Positions 7,395 to 13,603 are shown, numbered from the stretch's first letter. The stretch is 15,191 bases of DNA from JBHEMK01 sp046262635 (GCA_046262635.1 JBHEMK010000115.1:1-15191), one strand, 5' to 3'. The notes: a model not told the origin generated them from the sequence alone. Program-made: numbers and translations.

Positions 7395-8007
7395 CGGCCG
7401 CGGCACTGGCGCCAGTCGCGGCCGCGGCGAGCGCCGGCACCGCGTCGCCGGCGGTGGCGTGCAAGGGGATCGCCTCGCCGCCGCCGAGGCCCGCCGCGCA
7501 CTGGGGCCGCCCCACCGACGCCTCGACCCGGCCAAACGCTGGCTCGCGACGGTGACGACGAACTGCGGCTCCTTCTCGATCCTGCTCGACGTGCGCCACT
7601 CGCCCAAAACCACCGCCTCGTTTGCAGCGCTGGCCCGCCGCGGCTATTTCGATCGGACGGTCTTTCACCGGATCGTGCCCGATTTCGTAATCCAGGGGGG
7701 CGATCCAACCCAGAGCGGCGCCGGCGGCCCCGGTTACACAACCGTCGAGAGGCCGCCGCCGACCCTCCGCTACGTGCGCGGCATCGTCGCGATGGCGAAG
7801 ACCCCGACGGAGGCGGCCGGGACAGCCGGCAGCCAGTTCTTCGTCGTCACCGCGGCCGACGCCCGGTTGCCGCCGGTCTACGCCGTCCTCGGCCGTGTCG
7901 TGAAGGGCGATGCCGTCGCCGCGGCGATCGGTCGGCTGGGCAACCCTGCAACCGAGCAGCCGACTGAGCCGATCGTGATCTCGCGCCTCCGCGTCGCGGC
8001 GGGATGA
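7367..8007 (+). CDS. cyclophilin-type peptidyl-prolyl isomerase, apparently frameshifted exported protein
   Basis: The uninterrupted frame is 7459-8007. It contains a full cyclophilin domain with FHRIVPDFVIQGGDP, GIVAMAK and GSQFFVV, which catalyses cis-trans isomerisation of proline peptide bonds. Its own first 22 residues look like out-of-frame nonsense. In the +1-shifted frame upstream, from GTG 7367, there is a clean export signal (ARARRLLLAAAALAPVAAAA), a mature-looking ACKGIASPPPRP segment and GRPTD. The domain then resumes in the second frame at RLDPAKRW. Restoring one C near 7519 (ACC GAC CGC CTC) joins the two parts perfectly. I therefore annotate the gene from 7367 with a one-base deletion near 7519. 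It could be a sequencing error, a recent mutation or, less likely, programmed frameshifting. The stop overlaps the next start as ATGA. Confidence 0.72.
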
Positions 8008-8525
8008 TCGCCGCCGTCGTGCTGGCGGCCGGTGCCGCGACCCGCTTCGGCTCGCCGAAGCAGCGGCTCCTGCTGCCCGAGGTGCTGCGGCGCGTGCGGG
8101 CCTCGAGCGTCGACGAGATCGTTGTCGTCGCAGGCGCCCACGAGGTGGAGGCCAACGCGCGGGTCGTCGGCTGTCCCGGCTGGGAGCGTGGGCCCGGCGC
8201 CTCGCTCCGCTGCGGGCTCGCCGCGCTCGGCCCCGAGGCGGAGGCGGCCGTCGTCGTCCTCGCCGACGGGCCAGAGCTCGACCCGCGAGCGATCGACCGC
8301 GTCCTCGCCGCCTGGGGCGGCGAGCCCGTGGTGGCGGCCACCTACCGGGGCGTTCGCCTGCACCCGGTGCTGCTCGCACGGGAGGCCTGGAGCCGGATCC
8401 CGGACGACGGTGCTCGCTCGCTCGAGGCGCTCGAGGTAGCCTGCGACGACCTGACCCCTCCTGGAGATGTCGATTTTGCCGATGACCTGCCTGAGAGGTT
8501 GACCCCCCCGCACGACGAATCCTGA
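8004..8525 (+). CDS. MocA/MobA-like molybdenum cofactor nucleotidyltransferase, shortened
   Basis: This 173-residue protein has the nucleotidyltransferase start LAAGAATRFGSPKQ (residues 8-20), the ASLRCGLAAL helix, the metal-binding aspartate D88 in VLADGPEL, and HPVLLAREAW (120-129) followed by DDGAR. These fit the MocA/MobA-like group that attaches CMP or GMP to molybdopterin, so it is a plausible cofactor-maturation partner for the upstream molybdenum hydroxylase. Two oddities are seen. The usual DQP/DMP after the beta strand reads DGP. The roughly 10 residues normally found between the LLLP strand and the following helix (the GxPLL segment) are missing, so LLLP is joined directly to EVLRRV. 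It starts at ATG in an ATGA overlap with the isomerase. No XdhC-like insertase is in the window. Confidence 0.72.
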   Translation: MIAAVVLAAGAATRFGSPKQRLLLPEVLRRVRASSVDEIVVVAGAHEVEANARVVGCPGWERGPGASLRCGLAALGPEAEAAVVVLADGPELDPRAIDRVLAAWGGEPVVAATYRGVRLHPVLLAREAWSRIPDDGARSLEALEVACDDLTPPGDVDFADDLPERLTPPHDES

Positions 8526-8532
8526 AGGTTCG

Positions 8533-9228
8533 ATGGCAGCTGCATCCTCGCTCGAGCGCCCGCACCCTCCCAAGGCCGATGAGTCTCCCCTCGCCCGCGC
8601 GCGTGTGCACCGGCAGCTGACAACCGAGGAGGCCGCCCGCCGAGCCGGCATCTCCGAGGACGAGGCACGCTGGCTCGAGGAGGGTCGTGTCTATCGCTTC
8701 CCCTCGTCTGACCATGCGCTGCTCGCGGTGCTCCTGTATGCGAGCGGCCTCGGGATCGACCACCGCGAAGCCCTCGGCCTCGCCGGCCGGCCGGTGCCGC
8801 CGAGGCTTTTCCGCGGGAACGTGTGGGCCCGACTCGCAGTCCTCGTCGCCCTCGCTGCCGCGCTCGCCTCTCTCGCTGCGGCCGTGACCCTCGGCCGCGG
8901 TCACGAGGGGCAGCCCCTCGCCTCCCCGCCCGCCCGGTCACTTCCCGCGCGGTGGACGGTCAAGATCGTCGTCCTCAACGGCAGCGGCGACATCAACTAC
9001 ACGCGCCGGCTCGCGAGCCGGATCGGAGCACTCGGCTACGAGATCGTCCACGTCGGCCGCGCGAGCCGCTTCGACTACGCGGCGACGATCGTCTACTTCC
9101 CGCCCGGAGGCGGCACGCTGGCGGCGCGGCTCGCCAAGACCCTCGGGGCCAGCACCGCGCCACTTCCTGGTGGAGACGACCCCCGCCGACTCGTCGTCAT
9201 CGCCGGGCCTGCCCGCGGCCCCGGTTAG
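8533..9228 (+). CDS. HTH-TM-LytR_C membrane protein
   Basis: This 231-residue protein has three parts: an N-terminal helix-turn-helix of the XRE/RodZ type (about 26-55, TTEEAARRAGISEDEARWLEEG), a single membrane helix (about 98-120, Ala/Leu/Val rich), and an extracytoplasmic LytR_C-like domain (about 142-225, starting VKIVVLNGSG). The layout resembles RodZ: cytoplasmic HTH, one membrane pass, outer domain. LytR_C domains are found at the end of LytR-CpsA-Psr wall-polymer ligases and in small stand-alone proteins. The DNA or protein target is unknown. The ATG at 8533 is preceded by GAAGG at 8524-8528. Its stop converges with the anti-sigma gene, sharing the four bases 9225-9228. It may link envelope state to cell wall growth (inference). 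Confidence 0.78.
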   Translation: MAAASSLERPHPPKADESPLARARVHRQLTTEEAARRAGISEDEARWLEEGRVYRFPSSDHALLAVLLYASGLGIDHREALGLAGRPVPPRLFRGNVWARLAVLVALAAALASLAAAVTLGRGHEGQPLASPPARSLPARWTVKIVVLNGSGDINYTRRLASRIGALGYEIVHVGRASRFDYAATIVYFPPGGGTLAARLAKTLGASTAPLPGGDDPRRLVVIAGPARGPG

Positions 9229-9464
9229 TGCAGGGGGGTGCGCAGCGCTGCCAGCTTCTGCCTGAGGTCGGAGGGCATGGGCTCGCTGACCGCGACCCGA
9301 ACGTACTGCCGGAGCTCCTCCTCGAAGCGGTAGCGCCTGGCGCACCATTCGCACCCGGCGAGATGCTCCTCCGCCTCGAACCGCTCCTCGATCGAGAGGA
9401 CGCGGTCCAGGAACGGCTGCATCATTCGCTCACAGTGCTCGCAGGGGGTTTCTGCGTCCATCAT
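9225..9464 (-). CDS. zinc-binding anti-sigma factor, RsrA-like
   Basis: This 79-residue protein has the ZAS signature H34-x3-C38-x2-C41 (EHLAGCEWC) and an N-terminal C8-x2-C11 (CEHC), as in the thiol-responsive anti-sigma factor RsrA. In that family, zinc bound by these residues holds the sigma factor. Disulfide stress forms a disulfide, releases zinc and frees sigma. The length is close to that of RsrA, about 100 residues, though here it is shorter at the C-terminus. The ATG at 9464 overlaps the sigma stop (ATGA, 9461-9464), so the two are translationally coupled. No membrane segment is present, so it is a soluble regulator. That it senses oxidised thiols is inferred from the motif. Confidence 0.85.
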   Translation of the reverse strand: MMDAETPCEHCERMMQPFLDRVLSIEERFEAEEHLAGCEWCARRYRFEEELRQYVRVAVSEPMPSDLRQKLAALRTPLH

Positions 9465-10075
9465 GTCCCTTCTCCCACCGCCGATTCGGCGAGTTCCTGC
9501 TTCAGGATCCGGCGCCCGCGGTGCAGCCGGGACATCACCGTCCCGATCGGGATGTCGAGGATATTCGCCGCGTCCTGGTAGCTGAAGTCGCCGATGTCGA
9601 CGAGTACGATCACGTCGCGGAAGTCGTGGGGCACCGCCGAGAGTGCCGAGACGATGTCGTCCTGGGAGAGCCGCTCGATCACCCGCTCCTCGGCGGTGGT
9701 CGCGTCGCCCGAGGATTCCTCGAGCTTGTTGTAGAGGAAGTAGTCCCCCTCCTCCAGCGGCTGCATCTCCGGGGTACGCTGGCGGCGCCGTCCGCGGTCG
9801 ATGTTGAGGTTCGTGAGGATGCGCAGGAGCCACGCGCGCATGTTGGTGCCCGGTGCGAACGAGCGCCAGCTACGGAACGCCCGAGCGTACGTTTCCTGGA
9901 CGAGCTCCTCGGCGTCCTCGCGCGATCCCGCGAGATGGCGCGCAACCCGGTAGACCTGGTCGGATAGAACGAGCGCGTCCTCCTCGAATCGGACGCGATC
10001 GCGGGCTTCCGTCGCGAGCCGAAGCGGGGTCGTATCGTGTTCGGGCTCGCTCATCGCGGCCACACTACCAGCCAT
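9461..10075 (-). CDS. ECF RNA polymerase sigma factor, SigR/RpoE-like
   Basis: This 204-residue protein has sigma region 2 (about 30-100, with DAEELVQETYARAFRSW and the NMRAWLLRILTNLNIDRGRRR segment) and sigma region 4 (about 135-192, DFSYQDAANILDIPIGTVMSRLHRGRR). Between them lies an acidic linker (LEEGDYFLYNKLEESSG), as in SigR/SigH relatives. It probably directs polymerase to thiol-stress genes. I chose ATG 10075 because GGAGAGAG immediately precedes it. ATG 10054 (giving 197 residues, MSEPEHDTT) is a good alternative, and the predicted promoter start leaves only about 8 bases before 10075. The gene has its own SigR-type promoter at 10089-10114 and overlaps the anti-sigma gene by 4 bp. Confidence 0.9.
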   Translation of the reverse strand: MAGSVAAMSEPEHDTTPLRLATEARDRVRFEEDALVLSDQVYRVARHLAGSREDAEELVQETYARAFRSWRSFAPGTNMRAWLLRILTNLNIDRGRRRQRTPEMQPLEEGDYFLYNKLEESSGDATTAEERVIERLSQDDIVSALSAVPHDFRDVIVLVDIGDFSYQDAANILDIPIGTVMSRLHRGRRILKQELAESAVGEGT

Positions 10076-10088
10076 CTCTCTCCGTACG

Positions 10089-10114
10089 AACGCCGCAGAA
10101 TCCCTGGATATTCC
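10089..10114 (-). promoter_or_regulatory. SigR-type promoter, GGAAT-N18-GTT
   Basis: On the minus strand GGAAT (10114-10110) is followed by exactly 18 bases and then GTT (10091-10089), matching the consensus known for Streptomyces SigR promoters. It ends 14 bp before the ATG at 10075 and 35 bp before the ATG at 10054 of a SigR-like sigma gene, the expected place for autoregulation. A short palindrome (cctgga-tat-tccagg, 10103-10117) overlaps the -35 element. Confidence 0.7.
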
Positions 10115-10131
10115 AGGCTTCGAGGCAGTTT

Positions 10132-10350
10132 CTAGGGGAGCCGGAGCTCGGGGAAACCGGCCTTCGCAAGCGCCTCGACCACGGCCTCGCGGCTGGTCTG
10201 GTCGTCGTCCCAGGAGAGGGTGACCCGGCCCATCAGATTGGCGTTCGCAGCGACGATGCCCTCGTGGGGACGCAGCACGCCGGCCAGCCGTCCGATGCAC
10301 TTCTCGCAGCGGACGCCGTTGACCTGGAGCGTGTCCGACTGGATCGCCAC
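10132..10350 (-). CDS. heavy-metal-associated (HMA) domain protein, copper chaperone-like
   Basis: This 72-residue protein is a single ferredoxin-like HMA domain: beta strand with VNGVRCEKC (C15 and C18, the metal-binding CxxC), a helix, then NANLMGRVTLSWDDD and a second helix ending FPELRLP. The usual Met before the first Cys is Arg-preceded here (VRCEKC instead of MxCxxC). Such proteins carry Cu(I) or other soft metals. It follows the ligase gene by only 4 bp and precedes the sigma promoter. No P-type ATPase is nearby, so its partner is unknown. Confidence 0.8.
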   Translation of the reverse strand: MAIQSDTLQVNGVRCEKCIGRLAGVLRPHEGIVAANANLMGRVTLSWDDDQTSREAVVEALAKAGFPELRLP

Positions 10351-10354
10351 GCGT

Positions 10355-11383
10355 TCAGCCTACCGTCCGCTCCGCGAGGTCGGCCGCAGCCGATGTGACG
10401 CCCACCTCGAGCTGCTGCGCCGCCTCCGGCTCCGGCGGCTCCTCGCCGAGCAGTTCGGCCGCGAGCTCGCGCGCGGTGGCGGAGTGGTCACCCTCGGGGT
10501 GGATCAACTCGGCGTCGAGCCCGAACCGAGCCGCAGCCCAGCGGTTCTGCGCGTAGTCGCCGCGGCGCCCAGGATCCGGCTCGCGCACCGGCGCCGTCTC
10601 GACGAGCTCGCGGATCAGCCCGACGAGCAGGGCCGTGCGTTCAATCGAGGTCGGCTGGTCGGGCATCCGCACCTCGAGCGTGCCGAGCCGGGGATGCGGC
10701 CGGACGTCCCACCAGAGGCGGGTGTAGTCCGGCAGAAGGCCGACGCCGGAGAGCCGCTCGACCCACGCCTCCCAGCCGGTGTAGGAGCCGAATGCCGGCG
10801 GCGCCCCCGAGCGGGGCAGCTCCGCGAGCACGCCGGGTCGGTTCGACCACATTCCGGTCGCCTCCCCCTCGAGGAAGGGCGAGTTCGCCGACAACGCGAG
10901 CACGACGGGCAGCCACGGCAGCAGCGCCTCGAGCGCCGCGTAGCACCGGTCGCCGCTCGGCATCCCGACGTGGACGTGGAGTCCGCAGACGCCCTGGCGC
11001 CGGGCCGGATAGCCGACGACGCGGATCATCTCGGTGTACCGCTCCTCCTGGACGACCGGCAGCGTGTCGAGGGCAGCGGTCGGGTGCGCCCCCGCCGCCG
11101 CGATCCGCAGGCCGTTCGCGCGGGCGACGCTGTCGGCGGCCGCGCGGAGCTCGGCGAGGGCTGCGACGGCATCGCCGACGGTCGCGCAGATCCCGGTGGT
11201 CAGCTCCACGACCGAGGCGTGCAGCTCGGTCTTGAGCGAACCGGGCAGCGTCTTCCCCTCGATGCCGCGCAGGAGGACGCCGACCCCGGCGACCGGCTCG
11301 AATGTCGCCGCGTCGAGGATCATGATCTCCTCCTCGACACCGATCGAAAACGGCGTCGACTCCCCGAAGTGCGCCTCGATCAC
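10355..11383 (-). CDS. YbdK/GCS2-type carboxylate-amine ligase (glutamate-cysteine ligase-like)
   Basis: This 342-residue protein has the GCS2 signatures: GVEEE (15-19), the LHASVVELTTG segment (about 54-64), CGLHVHVG (133-140, H136 and H138), WWDVRPHPRLGTLEVRMPDQP (224-244) and a lysine/arginine-rich end. The family makes a gamma-amide bond between a carboxylate such as glutamate and an amine using ATP. E. coli YbdK has weak glutamate-cysteine ligase activity. The native substrate here is unknown, but a role in low-molecular-weight thiol synthesis would fit the adjacent thiol-stress sigma system (inference). The GTG start (11383) overlaps the upstream gene's stop by four bases (GTGA). The protein is about 30 residues shorter than typical YbdK (about 370). 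Confidence 0.87.
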   Translation of the reverse strand: MIEAHFGESTPFSIGVEEEIMILDAATFEPVAGVGVLLRGIEGKTLPGSLKTELHASVVELTTGICATVGDAVAALAELRAAADSVARANGLRIAAAGAHPTAALDTLPVVQEERYTEMIRVVGYPARRQGVCGLHVHVGMPSGDRCYAALEALLPWLPVVLALSANSPFLEGEATGMWSNRPGVLAELPRSGAPPAFGSYTGWEAWVERLSGVGLLPDYTRLWWDVRPHPRLGTLEVRMPDQPTSIERTALLVGLIRELVETAPVREPDPGRRGDYAQNRWAAARFGLDAELIHPEGDHSATARELAAELLGEEPPEPEAAQQLEVGVTSAAADLAERTVG

Positions 11384-11739
11384 CTGCGGACGCCGTGCAC
11401 CGGCCGTCCCGCCGCCTCCCAGGCGTAGTACGAGGCGCTGGGGCCGTAGCCCAGCTCGTAGCCGACGACGCGCGGGTTGCGCCCGACCTCCTTCGCCCGC
11501 TGCGCGTGCCAGAGCAGGTTCGGGTCGTCGCGCACCTCCCAGACGAGGATCAGGTGCGCGGCCGTCATGAACTCGGCGATGAAGGTGCAGCCGGAGGCCG
11601 GGCACGGGAACGGGTCCGTGCGGACGCAGTACCAGCCGGCGTGGTCGCCGCCTTCCTCGGCCCAGAGCTCATCCTCTTCCTCCTCGGGGAGCTCCTCGCC
11701 GAGAAGCTCGACCCGTCCCGGCTCAAATCGCTCGGCCAC
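11380..11739 (-). CDS. small protein with C2H2-like Cys/His pattern, unknown function
   Basis: I do not recognise a named family for this 119-residue protein. It has an acidic N-terminus (EELPEEEEDELWAEEG), then a segment with CX4C (C46 and C51 in PCPASGC) followed by H62 and H78. That could form a C2H2-like zinc site, although the His-His spacing (15 residues between) is wider than classic zinc fingers. The end contains YELGYGPSASYYAWEAAG. There is no signal peptide or membrane helix. It begins the leftward run and its stop overlaps the ligase start (GTGA), so the two are co-translated and may act together. GTG 11739 is preceded by TACCCT 6 bp upstream, the leaderless-type pattern. Confidence 0.62.
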   Translation of the reverse strand: MAERFEPGRVELLGEELPEEEEDELWAEEGGDHAGWYCVRTDPFPCPASGCTFIAEFMTAAHLILVWEVRDDPNLLWHAQRAKEVGRNPRVVGYELGYGPSASYYAWEAAGRPVHGVRR

Positions 11740-11745
11740 GGCCTG

Positions 11746-11751
11746 AGGGTA
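11746..11751 (-). promoter_or_regulatory. putative -10 element for the small protein-ligase-HMA operon
   Basis: TACCCT on the minus strand ends 6 bp before the GTG at 11739, the same TANNNT-to-GTG spacing seen at the other leaderless-looking starts in this window. Only weak support by itself. Confidence 0.32.
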
Positions 11752-11812
11752 ACGACCGCGGGCCGCCCGTCGGCGGGCGCGGTCGGCCGGATCAGCTCAG
11801 GGCTCGTTCAGT

Positions 11813-11915
11813 GATCGGGGGTGCCGGGCAGGCGGTCGGCACCCCCGATCGACGCTTCCGTGCTCCGCGCTGGCCAGCGGGTCACACGGAAGCAGGCCCC
11901 TAGGGGTACGGGGCC
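11813..11915. other. cluster of three inverted repeats between operons
   Basis: Three stems follow one another. Stem 1: gatcgggggtgccg (11813-11826) and its perfect complement (11837-11850), a 14-bp stem with a 10-base loop. Stem 2: gcttccgtg (11854-11862) with cacggaagc (11885-11893). Its loop contains the 12-bp palindrome cgctggccagcg (11868-11879). Stem 3: ggcccc (11895-11900) with ggggcc (11910-11915). No T-tract follows on either strand. They lie downstream of htrA (stop at 11927-11929, minus strand) and upstream of the small-protein operon, so they could end htrA transcription or act as a recombination or regulatory structure. Confidence 0.6.
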
Positions 11916-11926
11916 AACCAGGGCGG

Positions 11927-13129
11927 TCAGCATCGGGGAGAGAGCGGCTGCCGCCCAAGCTTGACGTCCAGGGTCAGTTTCTTCGTGGCGCGGTAGAGCT
12001 CGAGCTTGATCTGATCGCCCGGCCGCTTCGCCGCGATGATCGAGCGGAGCCGATCGACGGAGTTCACCGGCGCGCCGTCTGCCCCGACGATCAGGTCGCC
12101 GCCGAGCGGCCAGCTCTCGCCGGCGACGACGACGTTCGTGGTCGACCGTCGCACGCCGGCCTGCGCGGCCCCGCCCGAGCTGCACACCCGGCTGACGAGC
12201 AGGCCGTGCGAGACAGGCAGATGGAAGAGCTTCGCGATCGACGCGGTCACCGGCTTGGCAGCGATGCCGAGGAACGGGTGCTCGACGCGGCCGTTCTCGA
12301 TCAGCTGGGCCGCGACCTGCTTGACCGTGTTGATCGGGATCGCGAAGCCGATGCCGACGTTTCCCTCGCCGCCGGCGGTTTGGATCTGCGAGTTGACGCC
12401 GACCACGCGGCCCCGGGCATCGAGCAGCGGGCCGCCGGAGTTGCCGTGGTTCAGCGCGGCGTCGGTCTGGATCACGTGGTCGATCGTGAAGCCGTTCGGC
12501 GCCGTGATCGGCCGCTGCAAGGCACTGACGATGCCCGCAGTGATCGAGCGGTCGAGCCCGAACGGGTTCCCGATCGCGACAACCGGGTCGCCGACCTGCA
12601 CGGAGTCGGAGTTGCCGAGCGGAAGCGGCGCGAGCGCGCGCGAGCGCGCGGCGACCTTCAGGACGGCGATGTCGGTCGACGGGTCGACCCCGACGATGGT
12701 CGCCTTCAGGCTCTCGTTGTCCGAGAAGCTGACCTGCGCCGAATGGGCGCCGGCGATGACGTGGTCGTTCGTGACGATGTCGCCGGCTTTGTCGATCACG
12801 AATCCGGAGCCGAGCGCCCTCTGCGTCTGCTGGGCGGGCGGACCGAACGGGCCGAAGAAGGGGTCCGTCATCTGCCGGACGACCGATGTCGAGGTCACCT
12901 GGACGACGCCGGGAGCTGCCCGCGCATAGATCTGGTGGATCGTGAGCGGCACCCGGGTCGAGCGGAAGCTCGCATTCGCACTCCGCTCGACCGGCGGGCT
13001 GACGAGCTCACGAACCGTGGTGGTCGAGCCGGAAAGCCCACCCAGCCCGGCGGTGATGCCGAGCGCGAGACCGGCCCCGAGCAGGGACGCAGCGAGGATC
13101 CCGAGCAGGCCCGGGCGAGAAAACCCCAT
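11927..13129 (-). CDS. HtrA/DegP-like serine protease with PDZ domain
   Basis: This 400-residue protein has a short N-terminal membrane helix (about 7-34) and a linker. The trypsin-like domain shows the catalytic triad H123 (NDHVIA), D153 (STDIAVLKV) and S231 (GNSGGPL), and the C-terminal PDZ domain spans about 285-390. It degrades or refolds damaged proteins at the cell surface. Start choice: ATG 13129 is preceded closely by AAGGAG, and the hydrophobic segment follows. A TTG start at 13144 would add five residues. Length is typical. Just upstream lies a 15-bp palindrome. Downstream is a hairpin cluster. The next gene on the right, divergent, starts at 13250. Induction by envelope stress is likely by analogy. 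Confidence 0.92.
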   Translation of the reverse strand: MGFSRPGLLGILAASLLGAGLALGITAGLGGLSGSTTTVRELVSPPVERSANASFRSTRVPLTIHQIYARAAPGVVQVTSTSVVRQMTDPFFGPFGPPAQQTQRALGSGFVIDKAGDIVTNDHVIAGAHSAQVSFSDNESLKATIVGVDPSTDIAVLKVAARSRALAPLPLGNSDSVQVGDPVVAIGNPFGLDRSITAGIVSALQRPITAPNGFTIDHVIQTDAALNHGNSGGPLLDARGRVVGVNSQIQTAGGEGNVGIGFAIPINTVKQVAAQLIENGRVEHPFLGIAAKPVTASIAKLFHLPVSHGLLVSRVCSSGGAAQAGVRRSTTNVVVAGESWPLGGDLIVGADGAPVNSVDRLRSIIAAKRPGDQIKLELYRATKKLTLDVKLGRQPLSPRC

Positions 13130-13172
13130 AACTCCTTGTACCAACCTCGTGTTGCACGGCGATTGTGGGGCA

Positions 13173-13187
13173 TTAACGCGGCGTTAA
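13173..13187. promoter_or_regulatory. 15-bp palindrome ttaacg-cgg-cgttaa in the divergent promoter region
   Basis: ttaacg (13173-13178) and cgttaa (13182-13187) are perfect inverted copies with a 3-base spacer. The palindrome is about 44 bp upstream of the htrA start (13129) and 63 bp upstream of the 13250 gene on the other side. Such an element could be an operator for a dimeric regulator. It is the only AT-rich patch here. No recognisable -35/-10 pair is clear. Confidence 0.5.
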
Positions 13188-13228
13188 GCCAGCGCCCCCT
13201 TTCCGCGCCCGACGCCCGACGATCGTCA

Positions 13229-13234
13229 TAGACT
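13229..13234 (+). promoter_or_regulatory. putative -10 element for the 13250 gene and ABC ATPase
   Basis: TAGACT, identical to the hexamer before the amidohydrolase gene, ends 15 bp before GTG 13250. This would leave a leader of about 8 bases. No Shine-Dalgarno sequence is seen. The assignment rests only on the hexamer. Confidence 0.3.
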
Positions 13235-13249
13235 CGCCGGATCACCGTC

Positions 13250-13603
13250 GTGGCCGCAGCCCTCGCCTCCCTCAGCCTGGTCGTGCCGGTCAAAACGACG
13301 CTGACCGCGCCGGGCCACTCCCCGAAGGTGAGGGTGCGCTGGGCCTACGTCGTCCGGGCGACGCAGGGCGGCAGGCCCGCCGCGGCCCGGATCACGGTCC
13401 AGACGGTCGATCCGCTCGGGAACGTTCACCCCGTCCAGTTCGGCTCGACCACGAAGCCGATCGTGCGGCGGCCGTTCTCGGGCGTCTTCCGTGACTACAT
13501 CCGCTGGCCGGCGGCAGCCCGCGGCATCCCCCTCACCCTCCGCGTCACCGTCGTCGTCGCGCACACGAGGAGGATCATCAGGTACGCGGTGACACCGCGC
13601 TGA
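13250..13603 (+). CDS. small possibly secreted beta-rich protein, unknown function
   Basis: I do not recognise this 117-residue protein. Its first 15 residues (AAALASLSLVVPV) are hydrophobic and could be part of a short signal or membrane anchor. The rest alternates hydrophobic and polar residues (RVRWAYVVRATQGGRPAAARITVQTVDP, then TLRVTVVVAHTRRIIRYAV) and is probably a beta-sandwich (inference). It has no cysteines. A TAG stop at 13229-13231 and no other start codon limit it to GTG 13250. Its stop overlaps the next start as CTGA, so it is likely co-translated with the ABC ATPase and might be an exported partner of that transporter, or be unrelated. It diverges from htrA. Confidence 0.6.
   Translation: MAAALASLSLVVPVKTTLTAPGHSPKVRVRWAYVVRATQGGRPAAARITVQTVDPLGNVHPVQFGSTTKPIVRRPFSGVFRDYIRWPAAARGIPLTLRVTVVVAHTRRIIRYAVTPR

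Noticed and set aside
7459..7524. The first ~22 residues of the 7459 reading frame as true isomerase N-terminus
   Set aside because: They look like an out-of-frame translation, while the other frame gives a signal peptide and linker that fit the family.
11813..11850. Classical Rho-independent terminator for htrA
   Set aside because: The stem is strong but no run of T follows on either strand, so I describe it only as a hairpin.
12631..12650. 10-bp tandem repeat cgagcgcgcg within htrA
   Set aside because: Simple GC-rich coding sequence; the protein (ARSRALAP) reads through normally and there is no sign of phase variation.
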